Source: Ecdyonurus torrentis (taxonomy: Eukaryota; Arthropoda; Insecta; Ephemeroptera; Heptageniidae). Taken from it: a DNA stretch of 64,000 nucleotides. Shown here in pieces: positions 1 through 15,600 of the stretch (the first letter of the stretch is position 1; every line of letters begins with the position of its first letter). The stretch is taken from the NCBI GenBank assembly GCA_949318235.1, contig OX439131.1, positions 44,587,226 to 44,651,225 on the forward strand, read 5' to 3'. Position numbers and translations under genes: made by a program. Under the pieces are notes generated by a model. That model worked only from the letters and a program-made list of their open reading frames with translations, ran no database searches and was not told the origin of the DNA.

Positions 1-1880
1 CCGCAATTCATTACGTAAGTATATAATATAAATAATGCGAATAGAGTAATTAATTGGTGTCTGGCTCTGGACTGTAATAAACTTTAATTATGCGTGTTGT
101 TGTTTTTTCATATTCTGTTTGTTTTGTTATTATCAGCTTAATTATAAATTTATATATAACTTCCATGCAATTAATTCAGTTTTATCACATGCATTGGAAA
201 TTTAAAATAATTATCAATAATATTTTAAGTAATATTTATATCTTGAATAATTTTATTTTAAATCGGCATACATATATACTCATTTTTAGTGTTTGATATT
301 GATCATATTGTTATGATTTATTAATATAAAAGTTATAAATACTATAGGGTTCCCCGCATGTACTAAAAGAAATTATATTTATAATATATATATATATATA
401 TATATAAGTGTTATCTTTTTTTTTTCTTTTTTTGTATGTGTAAATAATATTGACAATCATTTCTACTATTTCTACATATATTCATTTGTGGCAATAACCT
501 AAACTAATGCATTTAATTGTGTTATGAATGTTGGATGAAAGAAATGAATAAAGAATTTTGAATTTTTTTAATTCTTGAAAAAAATTGCCCTGGACCGCGG
601 TGATATATATATGGCCCGCGGTGTAGTTCCTAAAAGAGCTACTTTTCCATCACTCAGTTGCCTTATTATAATGTGAATTCGAACCATTCACTTAACAAAC
701 AAGCCACTTGTGGATTCTGCACCGTGTGTGTGATGGTGTTTTAGTTTGGTGGCCAGTTAGTGCCCTCCCCTCCCTATCCTTTGTTTTTACTCACAGAGGT
801 CACGCGAGCAATCAATTTTAGTAGATTTCAATAAAGTAAACAATGTTTTATACATAGGACTGATTGTATCATTTAAATTCACAATTTTTCATACAGAATC
901 ACTTGATTTATTTTTAACGACGCGTAAAGAAGAGATGTAATTTTAAAATATTCCTATATCATTCAGCATTTAATTTATTTTTCATGGAATAATATTTTTT
1001 TTTAAGGGGAAACAAAATATTTAAATAAAATGAAAGTACAACTTTTGCGATATTTATTCATTTATATAATTTTTTTCGTATATAATTATTTGGTCTATTT
1101 TCCATTTTACTTATTTATTATACATATCTTCATATAGTTATTTATTTTATTGTTATATCAATTGATTATTATAATTAATTATTATACTTATATTAGGATA
1201 TAGCTGCAGACTTGAAGGGTTATAAGATTTTACTCTAGTTATTCTAAGAAATCTATATTACAATTAGGAGCTCTGTACAACAATTATTTAATTATCATGT
1301 GTATATATTTCTTGCACCTAAATGCAAACGGATATAATTAACTGGCTTAATGTTATTTTATTGCTTGCTGTCAAATTTAATTTTCTCACAATTGAAAGGA
1401 CTTTAAACTTGTATGAAATTTTAACTTTATCCTTGAACTTGTAATTTTATAACAAACGCGTAGTTTCAGTAAGCACCTAGTTGTATAGGCAACCCGCTCT
1501 TCTTTAGAGTTAAAACATTTGCATAATTTACAGGGTGCTACATCGCTCGTTAAAATTTATTTTGTTTATATATACGCGCATTCAATGTATCTAAATTAAA
1601 AATGAACCAACAAAGTAACGCTCTTTCATGCAAATGATTTATTAATTAAGGTTTTTAAATTATGTAATTATTGCACATTTTAATATAAAAGTTAAAAACA
1701 AAATCTAATAAGAAATTTTGAATGGCTAAATGTAAACACTCAAGAGAAATAACGGCTTTAAAAATTCAAATGCATTTTTTTTTTTTTTTTTTTTTTTTAA
1801 GATTGGGACAAAATAACATGCACTTTTTCCTGATTACTAAAAATCAAAAACGCGCCAAAATCAGGATATTTTGAGCTATT
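1..1880. other. AT-rich intergenic stretch; possible 3' end of an upstream gene
   Basis: No coding region is supported here. An AATAAA signal at about 547-552, followed by a T-rich stretch, could be the polyadenylation site of a plus-strand gene lying left of the window; this is inference only. A short (TA)n tract lies at about 385-407 and a poly-T run at about 1778-1798. The open frames present are short and of AT-rich composition, with no recognisable protein family. Confidence 0.35.
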
Positions 1881-2289
1881 TGATTGGTGTTTAGTTCCTC
1901 TGTTGTCATGGTTACGCACATCTCGGTAGGAGAGAAGGGTGGTAATAATGGGGGTCCCCTTCCTTCCTCGCACGTTGGCTGGTTGGCTTGGCTTAGAGGG
2001 TTCGAGGGAAGCCGCGGCGCGCTTCGCCGGTTTTGGCTTGCCTCTCTTTCTCTCTCTCTCTCTCCTCTCTAGTCCTGCAGGCCGCTTTTACTTTACTTGC
2101 CGCTTGCCGGTTTTGTTGGCTGTTGGTACTTGAGTAGCGCGGCCGCGCCGGTGTGTACCTCTGAGTTGTAGTTAGCATGCCAGAGGGTTGGTAGTTTATA
2201 GTCGATTTATTGGAAATTATTAAAAGTGATCAGTGAGTGACCAATACTTAAATTGTGGTGATTCTTATTGTGGAATTTCAGCAAAAGCA
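1880..2289 (+). promoter_or_regulatory. Putative promoter and non-coding first exon of the neurotactin-like gene
   Basis: This is a GC-richer island in very AT-rich surroundings. It includes CpG-containing blocks near 2010-2030 and 2138-2150 and a CT-repeat at 2046-2066. An arthropod-type initiator match (TCAGTG) lies near 2230. The island ends in a consensus 5' splice site: the exon would end at 2289 and the intron would start with GTAAGT at 2290. The first acceptor followed at once by a good start codon in the next coding exon is at 12686-12687, with the ATG at 12690, so this exon would form the 5' untranslated region. The transcription start is not proven, and the exon could belong to another transcript. 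Confidence 0.5.
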
Positions 2290-3263
2290 GTAAGTATATT
2301 AATTTATATAACAAAAATATGTATGGAATTGAGGGGATAAAAGGTAAAATGCACTGTGCTTTGCAGAAAATAGTTTTGGTTTTTATTTTTTTTTATAATA
2401 AAAAAAATAATAATAATATTTACTTGCGTGATGCTGTATTAATAAATTTTAATTATTTTGATATTAAAAATATAGTACTAGAAAATTTATACTCTTAGAA
2501 GCAAAATAACAAAAAATTACTATTGAACCAGATTTTTTTTTTTTTTTTTCCATTTACAATATATGAATGCTTTAGGTTAAAATGCGAGCAGGTAGTAAGA
2601 AAAACTAGATCTCGCTCTATAATCCCTCAGCAAAATACCCGCTGCTTGTAAACTCTTGCAATTGCATTCTTCAATGCATCAATAAGTCTTCGGTTTTTAT
2701 TTTTATGGTTATAAAAACTATACAGAAAGAATACGAAGAGCGATGGAGTAAAATTAAAATTATATACATAAATTATAATATATTTTATTTCCTATACTTT
2801 CATAAGATAAATTCTCATTTCCAAAAGGATTCAATTTCTTATTTGACAAAATAAGCATCCGTGTAAAGATGCCAGACATTTTCTTCTGAATATGGTCGCT
2901 AAAATGATGTGCAATATATTTAAGGGAGAGATGCTAAAGGGCTCTATTTCAAGGAATATTTTAGTATATTGACGTTCAGTGCAAATATTATCTCTTTATT
3001 ATTCATAAAAAATATGTTATCAGTATAACGTAAACAAAAGTGGAGAGCGCGCGCTTTATTTTTCGGCAGCACTGTATGTGCTATGTATGATATTTTGGCT
3101 CCACGGCGTCTCTCTCTCTTGCGAATGGGTAGACAAGCTTTTGCTCCATACAAATGCACCCTCTCTTTCTCTCTTTTCACTCTCACGCAAAATTATTGAT
3201 CGAACGAGAGAAACTCGCGCGGAGAGAGGGCGCGTGGCTCATGTAGAGAGAGCGTCACTCGCT

Positions 3264-3294
<31 letters not shown>

Positions 3295-6200
3295 AATACA
3301 TACAACAAGTGAACATCGACCAAGCCCTTTTGCCATCGTTTTACCCCATGAAATGTGAGCAGGATTCATTTACTACCACCTCTTCACGTTTAATCAAACT
3401 TGTGACAACATTATCCACATACGTCACTATCGATAAAAATAAATATTTACCCAATTTTTGTTATAATATAAATATGGAAATGTAAAGTACATCAACATGT
3501 CATCCAGCTTTTCATTATACTATAATCAATCAAAATATTAAATTAAATTATCATTTTTTTTAACGTAAAATTCATATAATAATTCATTCATATAATTTTC
3601 AATCTGATAAATTTATATAAAAAAACATTGATTTAAATGTTTTCATGCATAGACTTTGATATATTACATTCTAAGATATGTTAATTTTATTAATGAGATC
3701 ACAAACTATACCCAGATGGTTGTTTAATTTTTCTGTAAACTTACAACATATAAAAAAAAATCATTTATTTACAACCGAATTTAAAGTATCAAAATTAATT
3801 GACCGTGTCTTTCTATAGTCTTTCCTCTCCTTTGCTCGCACAGCAAAATTTTATGCAAAATTATTGCATCCTGTCTTTAATTTTGGGAAGCATAAAGAGG
3901 GTAGGAGAATTTTACTACACATTATACACATAATATTATGTAATTTTTTTTTCCAACTACGTACTGATCATCATTATAATAGAAATAAGCTGGAATTGAG
4001 CATAATATAAATAATTAGACATTGCATATTTTATGGATATTTTATTGCATCAAGTTTTTGTATTATTGCATAATTCTCGTGTAAATTTTAAGTATCTAAC
4101 TTTGTAACTTGTATCTGTACTATATGTGCACCACCATGAATGTATTGGGCACGTAAAACTATCTCTTTCTTGGATGACAATAAAACAAAACAAACATTTT
4201 CAAAACTAAATTTTAAGTTTTAGAAAAAGTCAATACAATTATTAAACTTTTAGAAATTATATCCGTTGTTTTTTTACTGTATATAACAAAGTCCCAAATT
4301 TGTACTCAGATCACGTTTTATAATGGTACAGTGTATAATAAAAAAATAAATTCAAGACTTTGGACCATACATAAGAGAAGTTCAGCTTTACTTGGAGCTC
4401 AATTACATTTGATGAAAAAAGAAAAAAAAAAAAAAAAAAAAAAAAAGAGCATCTTTATTTGTATGCTAGGAAAATTGAATTTTGTAAAATTGATTTAAAT
4501 TTATTCCTTCTATATAACAATAAGCAAAATAATAATAATTTAAATTGAAAAAGCAAATTTCATTTCAATGAGTTCTACAAATTGTATTATACTTTTATAC
4601 ATTTTTTTGTTCCAGTCACAGTGACAAAATACAATTATACATTTAGTTGTTGTAGTTATTATAAAGATAATCTCATGATTTTGTGGCTAGCTAACTTCAT
4701 GGGTCAAGAAATACATACGGGAAACTGCAACAATAAGCGCATCACATTATTGTTATTACTCTAGTCTCAATGCTTGTAGAGTCAAATAAGTCGGTAACGT
4801 TCTGCTCTGCTTACGAACTAACCACTATAGCCTCTATGGTTCTCAAGTAGGCGAGTTCTTCGCCACTCCACCCAACAGGTGAACATTGTATTCATCATAT
4901 AGTCGGGTGAAAAAAAAAAAAAAAAAAAAAAAAAAAAACGTGCCCAGAACACCGCACTCCAACGCACCGCAAAATATTTTCTTTTCAAATTCCTATACTT
5001 CTTCATAATTTTGCTTCCATTCTACTAAATTGCTTTTGTGGTAGACTTGAACTGAACTTATTTCCACGGTAAAAATTCTTAAACGTATATTTTATTATTA
5101 TTGTTGTTACATGCAGTTTTGAGCAGAATTTAAGACAAGTCTATAGATTTAATTTAAACATTGGCAAATCATGTTGTATAAATATAGTCTATATTTGCCA
5201 ATATGAAAAGTTATTGAAGTGCTTCTTAATCACATCGTTTATCACGCTTCTCTCTCTCTCTCTCTCCCTCTCTGATCAGTTCTAATACTAATATTGTTAC
5301 GATAAGTTAGTTAAATTAAGAGCATTACTAATAAAGTAATCAATAACTTTATCCTCTGTTATTATTATAGAGATAAAATTAGTGTTTCGAGAAATCGGAA
5401 TCAAAATAGGAGTTTAGAATACTCTCTTCCCATCTTACTTTTTTTTTTCTTTTTTTTTTTCGACACTGGCGTGACTAACTTGAGGTGAGTGCAGCGCATC
5501 AGCTTCGCATGACCAGTGCTCATGAAACCCTCCTTCTTCCAGACTTTGTCGTCCATCAGATTTTAACTGTTTTTATCGTCACTGTATTTTACAGAAGTGA
5601 TTCCTAATTTCTATATAATATTCCCTGAAGTGAAATAAATGTGATTAACGAAACGGGAAATGCAAAATTTATCTGCAATAATGTGAGAAAAATTCAACTT
5701 GCATAAAATAATTTTTAATATAACATTATTTACACAAATCCTTAAAAATAATACCTCCTTTTAAACTTATAAAGGGAATAAAAATACATATAATATAGAA
5801 ACTTAAATTTGACACATTTATATTTTTGTTACATTTTGATTATATAGCTATAGCATCAACATTTGATGTATCCCATAAATAATTTCCCAAGCTTTATATA
5901 CAATTTTTTTTTGTATTATTATTATTATTACGTAAAGTTGTAAAGTTTATAATATATAATAATATTTTAGTTGACTTTTGTTAGTGCAGCTGCTATCCCC
6001 TATATTATAGCTGCACTGTTACGCCATCCATAGAGCAGAGACCTGCCTGCAGGCCATACCATAAGATGCAGACAGTCTTATGTCATGACATAGTCGTCTC
6101 ATCTATCTAAGTATGTTGAGTGAGCGTGAAAGACAGTAACCTCCCTCGTCTACTATATATACTATACTCATGACTGACACATACTTCTACTTACTGTATT

Positions 6201-9200
6201 GCAAGATTTTTATGTGTTGTATTAAATTTGCTGTTTTTTTTTTTTTTTTTTTTTTTTTTCTGCCGCTCGATCTCCATATCAGATTCGCAAGCAGTAGAGC
6301 GAGCGGCTAACAGCCACATATGTTACCCGATCTTCATGGTGTAATATGAAACCTCTTTACTAAACTTGTAGATTTCATCCTCAAAAAAAAAAAAAAAAAG
6401 ACAAAAAAATTTAAGCATATTACACACGTACATATTGTACGTAGGTGTGGTTGAATTAAAGCTCTCCTCTTCTTGTACAGCTTAAAAATAATCAACAAAC
6501 CCTGACATCTTTTGCTACTCATGCTTTCTTCATATTTATTTATTCAACTCATTGATATTCATGTTCATGGTCGCTTTATTTTATACATCAAAAAAATCTA
6601 TTCTTCCACAGCAATGAACTTTACTTTCAATCATTATAAAGTAAAAACAGTGAATGCTATTTTACTTTTCGATCAATAAAAATTAGAAATCTTATTTATT
6701 GAGTTTTTTTTTATACAGTACAGTATTAAGATTTTATAATAGATAATACCATTTGGAAGCCAATATGAAACAATTTATAAATAGTGTTTTTTTCTCACGG
6801 TGTCACCTCGAGTAAAAAAAAGGGTTGGTATGACGATTGTGAACAAGAATAATGCATTATACAAAAAAGAAAGGGAACAGACCGGCTAAACTGGATATCG
6901 CACCCCTAACTTTATCCCTGTAGTTGCACTACAATATGACAGCAATAAGGGATGCATAACAAAAAGTAATGCAACTACTACTATAGGCTGAAAAGTAATA
7001 AAAACAGCTACTTTTACATTTTCTTACATGGAGGAAGGTATGGATATATTTTATTTGAGATTTTACATTCTACATACTGCACTTTATAATATTTATACAT
7101 TGTGTGCGCTTTTTTATATATATAAAATAAAAATACAATTTTTTACGATCTTAGAGCGAGCAATTTTTACCTACACGAAAGTTTTTATTATTATTATTAT
7201 TATTTTTAATAATTAAATTTTCTCTTGGAAATTTTTTCAAAAAAATAATTTTTTTCCACGAATCATTTCTTCTAAATAATATAAATTTGATACTTAAAAA
7301 ACACAGGTATATAATTTAGAAACATCTTATATCTGTATCACGATGACATAAAATTCTTATAACTTATAGATTAGTTGTGTTTATTTGGATCACATTTCTG
7401 TGGTTTTCAGTTGATTTGATTGCCTTGTCAGCAGACTTTATACTTCAGTGCTCTTTTATTAAGGGATCAATATATGTTTGTGATTGCGAAATCACGGATT
7501 ATACATCTTCAGTATATTATAGTGTTTGTGTACGTTATGTATATAATGTATTTATTTATAAGTCTTCCAATTACGTGTTGCGTCTGAAGTTATATAATAC
7601 ATGGTATATATATAATACCATACAAAAAGTCAATGTTGTGCTAGCTTTCAAACAACAACCTAATCAAAACATCCAAATTCCGCAAACTTCAAAAGTTTTG
7701 TTATATATATAATATATAATAAAATATAACATTTTTTATGTTAAAATCAATATCATTTTGATCTTTTGCCAATTTTTCTTCTTTTAAAGTTTAATTGCTT
7801 AATTAAAAGTCGGTTCAACTTAAAACAAAAACTTTATATTATAAAGAATGCTATATAATATATAAAAAGTATGCTTCTATATATTGCATGCTTTATAGCT
7901 TTTTATGTTATAGCCTGTAGCTATAGATGAATAAAAAATATATATATAAGAAGAAGAAAAATACATATAGAAAGAAAAAAAATAAAACGTTTGTATTTAA
8001 GATGATGATTCCCCTTTTGTTATATTGTAATTGGATGAGATTTGTGTTGGTTATTATTACATATAAAAAAAACGCGCACGCATGAAACATATTATATGAT
8101 TCTATAATATGTATATCAGACATTTGTATAATGTAGAAAGAGAACCCAATGGTGTATACAGTCATACAATAAGAATCAAATTAAAAGATTGTGGGGTGTC
8201 GTCTGAGAGATCGAGAGGGTCGTTGTCACGATGTCATGTGATCCACTTTAAGGGCAATGATGTCACTTTTTTCTTTACTATTATATATAAGAACTGCATT
8301 TGAATTGGATGATCATCAAATAAAAAGATTTTAACTCTTCCCCTTTATATAGACATATATTTATAGTTAATTAGACCTGCATGTCAAATTCCTTTAGAAA
8401 AATGTCATAATTTAATTATTTAATGGTCAAAACTTTTCATTGAAATAAAAGAGATTATGACGTGATTCTATTTAATAATTATATAATTTTACTCGGAAGA
8501 TATATTTTATATTTATATACATCAGAAAATTTAATTCTATATGGTTGGATTATTTAAAACAAAAATCTTATTTAAATTATATTATAATGTTAATGTATAT
8601 ATAAAAAAGTATAATAATAATGTATAAATATATACATCGCTCCATTTGTTGTTTAAATAACTGCAATAGTATTTTTTGTGTATATATATACTTATATAGT
8701 TTAAATTTAAATATTTCATCGCAAATTATATATACCCCGCTCACTGCTTTTCATAAATCACCAGACTAGTTAAAAAAAATCTCTTAATTAAATCGTTTAA
8801 TTTTAACGAGTTTTTAAGTGCTTTTTATAAGTGGAGTACAGCTAATATATTAAAATAAAAAATGTTGTGCTCAATTTATCGTGTGTAAATCAAACATGCA
8901 AAAAAAAAAAAGTAAGGAATTTTAATTTTAATGAAAGTTTATGGATTATTTTTATATGTCGGAAGTAAAATATATTAGACTATATTAAAAAATAGTTGTA
9001 ACAACAATTTACTCATTTATCAATGGGGTATATATATAAATAAATATAATCCTCGTAACTCGTAATTAGTTTTTTTTTTTTTTTTTTTTTTTTTCTTTAA
9101 TATAAATAGTTTTATGCACACATATCAGCGTCAATTTAAAAAGTGATTAGTTTATTTCCCTTTCATTATGTTCGTACCATATGGTGTAAATTGCATATGG

Positions 9201-12200
9201 TACCATAATATAAGCATATTATACTGCCCCACTTTATACAAATGGTAAATTATATATGAGTTACTTTACACCCTTATTAATTACAAGATATAATTTATTT
9301 TACTAGGCTATATATATATTTCTTTTTCAAACACATTGCCAAAAAAATTATATACATAGTTGAACAAATATACAGTATATAACGATCACAATTACATTAA
9401 TTTTAATAATAATGAATAATACTGTAAAGTGTTTTGAATAATAATAAAAATATATATATTATGGACAATAGAGCTGGGAATATTGAAAAGTTTATCATAA
9501 ATTGTCTACTATTTTTATCGGTATAAAAAGCATAAAGTTCTGATTTCCTTTATAATGGAATTAAATTTAATTTGATTGTGCGGGCGGGCGGGTACGGTGC
9601 TGAGGTAAAAGTTAATAACGGGACAAGAATTGAGGATTATTATATTGAGAGCAAACTGGTAGGGTGCCTGTGCTTATGTGTATATACATAATATACACCT
9701 GCCTTCTATAAAGCATAAGTAAGCGTGCTACATCTTATAATATATTATGAAGAAGGAAGATGTTTTTTTGAAACAGCCCCAAAAAATAATGTCGTGACGA
9801 ATATTATGACCTTAATAAAGAACAATTTATATTTTATAAAAATAAGACAGAAAAAAAAATTAACTCAGTGAGCCATAAATTATTATGAAGCTTCCTCTAT
9901 TGCCCACAGCAATCACCATTGCGATAAAATTAATAGATCGGAACTTATAGATAAAATAAAAGTTGTTGTTCTACATTTAATAAATATTGTTTAAAATTAT
10001 GTTTGTTATACCTTTATTTTTTATAAGTTTGTAAAGAAAGAGATTTATATACAAACGTTTTAAAAAAGATTTTAACTTTCTTATAAATATATAATGAATT
10101 TTTAATAATTTACAACTTTTTTTTTTAACAAGTTTTTGTTTGAGGCACATTATTTTGAGTTATATTCTGGTCGTTTTCTTAAGATTTTTGAAGTTTTTGT
10201 ACAGTTTGAGTAGGATAATATTTTTGTGTTAGAAAGAAGCATGAAGAAGGTTATGTATGGTAAGGGTAGTGTCTGTTATCGGGTGAACGGAGAGGGAAAG
10301 AGGGTGATTGTACTATGCTCAAGCATCCCCCGCTCTCTCTCTCTCTCTCTCTCTTCATCTGGTAACCATAGCAACCAGTAACCATGGAAACTACAGCTCA
10401 GCCAACGCCTATGTTATATTATATATCCTAAAAACCTTTGCTTCCACAAAGATTAAATATACGGTTATGCCTTATACATTTGTGCCAAAAATAATATAAT
10501 TTATCTATGTATGTATATGTTGATTCCATTATATAATTAAGTTATACTATATAATTAAGTTATGTTTGCTTTCGAACAAGCTTGCTTTACAGAAATATAA
10601 TTTTTCGTACATTTACCCGCCGGCGTGTCATTTACCCTTTACACAGCACATAGGAGAGTTAATGATTTGAAATTTTTATGTCATATATATGAAAAATCAA
10701 TTATTGAAATAGAATGAAAGAATAATTACAATAAGCTGAATGTTCGATAAATTTATTTAAGATATTAATTTACTTTTAATTTATATATATAAAATTAATA
10801 AACTATGAAACTAAAACAATTAATATAAAATTCATTTTCGTTTTGTTTTGTTTGCTTTAAAAATAGAACAAAACAATGACCAGTATACAACACAATAATT
10901 TATATTTCGCTGCATGGGATTTTATTGTTATATATAAAAATAGCATTACATATTTTATTTTGTTCGTTTGTTCTATATTTTGTGTCACTATTTTGCTTTC
11001 CTCTATATTATATTCAGTTATTGTTTTATTTTATCATTGTACTTTATTTTGCTGAAATAAAACACTGACCTTATAGGAATATATAACCTAATTTTTTTAT
11101 TATTAATTTGTCAAAATGTAATTAAATAAAAATTTAATTACGTTTGACAAATATTAAAACTTTTTTTTAAGCAAATATGTACAAATTGTGCTGGAGATAC
11201 ATATATAGAAATTAATTTAAAGTTACGTCTTTTTGCTGTATTTGTGTAGAGAATATTATACATATTTTTTATTATACGTATATTATAGAGAAGTAGCGCA
11301 GAGAAATATAATATTTCGAGTAAGCCAGAGCCCTACAGTAAAGCTCATGCAAACAGATTAAAAATTAATAAGTACGATCACGTTTTATGTGGTACTCTAT
11401 AAACGTAATAATTGCAAGAGTCGTCTAGTTTTTAGAGATTAATGATGTTACGAATACATGTTTTGTATGTACTTTTTACTTTACATTAAAACTGAAAAAA
11501 AAAAAAAAAAAACTTTCATGCTTCACGATGCATGTAGATTTATACCCCCTTCTTCAACGTTCTGTACTCTGTATGTATATACCTTTGCCAGTTTTTTTGG
11601 GGTGTGGTCTCTAAACACGTGCTTCTTTTTTTTTATTTTAAGAGTAAATTTGAAATTGTTAAAAAAGAAAGAAAAAAATTCATTCTTTTTATATATATAT
11701 ATATTTTACCACATTAGAAAAAAACAAAAGTATTAATTTGTATCAATGAATTTCAAAAACATTACACAGCTATAAATTTTTAAGCTTTATCAAGGTGGCT
11801 CAATTCTGATTATAGATATAAAAATTAAAGAAAAAGATATAAAATATTATATATTAAAATGATACAACGTATTTGTTTTAATAATCCCTTTATGCTATGC
11901 ATACACATGGAAATAATAAAATAAATATGAAGATACTTGAACATGTTTTGCTATGCGGGGTCGAACTGTATGCATATGCTGAGGGCTGTGGTCCTCTCGA
12001 ATGAAGAGGGGTCTCAAGTGCGCGGGAGGAACACCTCATGTCTAATGTGATGCTCTACTACAGAAGCATGTGGGTGTTTCCATGAGAACAACAACAACAA
12101 TAATCTAATGACCGGATGAATATCATTCAAATTGAGGCATTTTACCCTTACTAAATAATATATTCCATAAACGTGAGCAAAAAAAAAAAAAAAAGAAAGA

Positions 12201-12687
12201 AAGCAAAAAAAAGCTTTTGCTATTGCATAATTTATAAGCTATAGTAAGCAGTGTTGTAGTTTAATTTATGTATCAGAGCTAAGCAGGATGAATATTAATT
12301 AATTGACATTTAATTTTAAGAGAAAGATAGAACTGTGCAGTTTGATGTTAAATAGAGCTTTTAAAGTCTATATTTATAAGCAAATGAATATTTAATATAG
12401 GCTTTCAATTGATTTCTCTCAATGTAAGTTGTTAAATTTCCTAAATAAATAATTTTAACATTTTACAGAAAAATATAAAATAATTTTATCAAATTTTGTC
12501 TAATCTTTTTTTTTTTTTTTTTAATTTAATATGACTTAATTACTATATAATACATATGACTGAAAAAGAAAGCAGAGGTGATTTTTGTGTCCTGTAGCAG
12601 TAATTTAATATTTTGTCTGTCTTTCCACTGTTGTGCTTCTGGTTTCTCTGACATGATTATACTGATTGTTGTTTACGCGTTTTCCAG
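2290..12687 (+). other. Large first intron of the neurotactin-like gene
   Basis: A 10.4-kb AT-rich stretch with no supported coding exon. It contains poly-A/T tracts (for example 4421-4446, 4911-4938, 6234-6259, 9069-9094, 12179-12194), CT-repeats at 3268-3294 and 10330-10352, and a few GC-richer patches (3050-3300, 4780-4980, 5980-6130, 6260-6330) that could be regulatory but carry no recognisable gene. A near-perfect hairpin with about 20-bp arms lies at 11108-11153. Whether it is truly one intron depends on the first-exon assignment at 1880-2289. Confidence 0.45.
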
Positions 12688-12689
12688 AA

Positions 12690-15600
12690 ATGAGTGAGGC
12701 TGTGCCCCCTGAGGCGGCAGTGAAAAGTGAAGACAAACGCGAGATTGAAGACGAAGAGCGAGAGAAGATGTTGAATGCTGAGAACAAGCGTGGTTCTCAA
12801 GACTTGGTGTCCGCGCCATCAGATGAACCTCCTGCACCACCCTCATGTCCACCCCCTGATGATGACCCGGTGCCGGAACAGGACAAAGAGGGTGGCGCCG
12901 CGAGTGCGGACGCGACTGTCGAAGGCACAGCAGACAAGGAGGGTGAGAAGAAAGAAAGCAAGAGACGTCTGGTACCAAACATAAACATCAAGATGCCAGC
13001 CTTCCTTACCAGGGGGAAATCTAGAGAGAGAGCAAAGGTAAGTCCACTTATTCTTATGCAAATTTACTCTTTCATCCAAATTGCCCTGCCCTTTCAACCC
13101 ATATATTTGAAGAAATTTTTTTTATGTGCGTATATATAATCCTTTTTTCTTGTAATCTTTTATTTGAATACTTTATACAAGTAAACGCATATTCTCCCGT
13201 TATATGTATACATAAGAAAAAAAATATTAATAGTAGAGAGCGCATACATGAAAATCGTTTCAAAATGTAGCATTTTTATTTCTTACAAAGGAAAATATAT
13301 ACGTTAACGTTATACAAAGTACGTATAAGCTTTATGAAGAAGCTAAAAAGCATATTACCTTTATCCTTTATCTCATGACTGAACTATTGCTATTGGAATT
13401 CTATATATTGGAATAAAATCATAGATAATTAAAATGTACCAAATTGAACCTCCAATATTCTTTTGACTATATAGTCAAAATGTACAAAGCAATTTTCACA
13501 TTCTTCCCTAAAGCAATTCCTATATATACTTAAATTATTTGTTTTACAATAGTTATACTATTTCTATTTAACATTTGGAATATAGTTTGAAACGAAAATA
13601 GCAAATAACTATGACATATAAAAAAAACTCTTAACTTACAAAAGCCAATGAAAATGGCATTCAAACTGTAAATAGACACTTAAAAGATCAAACAAAACTT
13701 TTGTTATTTTGAACCTATGTATATATACGTTCTTTCGTGCATGAATAAAAAAAAAGTTAGATAATAACAAAACAGTGGTGTAAGCAGTATGGTAACCACA
13801 GCTAAATGAACGTCATGAGAAAAATCTATGTCTTTTGTATATGACATATCAAATGAAACAGTTACACATAATATACTTTGTACAATAGTGGATTGAATAA
13901 CGTGCAAGCTGTGTTTTACAAGTATCAAGGTCCTATTAAAAAAAAAATGAGATATGAATGGAAAATTAGAATAAAAGAGATGACAAAAATTTATCGCTAT
14001 GTACTAACGTATCGTATATATATACTGAACACAAATTAAATGCACAGGTATTAATTATACTTTGTATTAAAGAGAGACGAAGAAAAAAAAATGACATAAA
14101 AGTATTAGGACAAAAGCAGAGTTACGGGATGTAATATACCAAATTATATAAAATTGAGGTGCTACAGATACCGCTTGTTTTTGTATGTATTATTATTATT
14201 TTTTTTTCTATGTAGGATATATTTAGGGGGAAGCAAAAAAAAAAAAAAAAAAAGTAGAAAAAAAAGTAGAAAAATAAGTTAAAACTGGGTAAAGTTTATT
14301 AATAATTACGTGTCTACTATAATGTTAACTTCCGTGTTTAACCCCATTGATACATTATTGACTCTTTTGTTTATGTGCACTCGATTGTAAAGGCCGCTGT
14401 GCAAGCAAACTGACATGAGTACTGAGTACAACATTTTATTTATTTTTTGATACACTTGAATGGTTACATCAATCGCGGTAAAATAATCATCTTATACTAT
14501 AAGTCCCTGCTCAAAATTCTTGGACAAGACCTTGCAAGGTCTTGCAAGATGCTTCAAGATTGCAAGATCTTGCACAAAACTTCAAGATCTTGACCTATTT
14601 CTTGCAAGAATTTTTTAAAATCTTGCAAGATTTATTTTTGGTTTCAAGAAATAAAATCTTGAAGTCTTGAACTGTTAAAGCTCAAGACTGCCAAAAAAAT
14701 CTTGCAAGATATCAGCAAAATCTTTCAAGAAAATTTTATTTTGAGGACATTGCCGATCTTGATGAAAATACTTCAAGATTGCAAAATTAATCTTGCAAGA
14801 TTGTAACAAAATCTTGCAAGTTTTTTTTTATGAGGGGAAAGGGAGATCAACCCCTAAAATGAGTTAAAAGTCTTGAAGCGAGGTACTATTTTTTTATATG
14901 AAATTTAAAAGTAGCTTTTTAAAAGGAAATTGTAAAATTGAAATAATCTTGCAAGATTTTGGTCAAGATCTTAAACTACCCCTTGGCTGTACCCTAAAAC
15001 GAAGGGTGCATTTAGTATTTTGTAATTTACTTTTTATTTTTATTCGAAAAATTGCAAATTTCTGAAAATCTTGCAAGAATGGTCAAGATCTTGAACAACC
15101 CTTTAAATGCACCCTAAAATGTGTTAGGGGTGAATGAGTATATTGCTATTTACTTTTTATTTATTAAACGTTGATTTTTAACAAAATTGCAAAAATTAAA
15201 AAAATCTTGCAAGATAGGTCAAGATCTTGAACTACCCCTAAGCTGAAACCACCCTAAAATGATAGTAATGTTTTTTTATTACGACTTGATAATAAATCGA
15301 TTTTTAGCAAGAAAATGTTTAACTGTAATTTTTAGTATAATATATTATATATAAATATCAGTTCTATAATAAAACTAATCCATTTATTGGATTCCTCACC
15401 CATTTTTACCCCTAAATACAAAATTTCACATTTTTAGGGGTTGAGGGTACTTAGCAGTATAAGTCCGAAGTAGTTACAATGTTATATAGTTCAAATTGCG
15501 AAGTACTAGTAAGTCTGTTACAGAACTGCAGTGCTAGGACCGGCTCCCATGTGATCATCAAAGTTAAGCAACGTCGAGCGTGGTCAGTAGTTGGATGGGT

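Noticed and set aside
7377..7712. 111-codon plus-strand frame in the first neurotactin intron
   Set aside because: AT-driven composition, no domain, no splice or promoter context.
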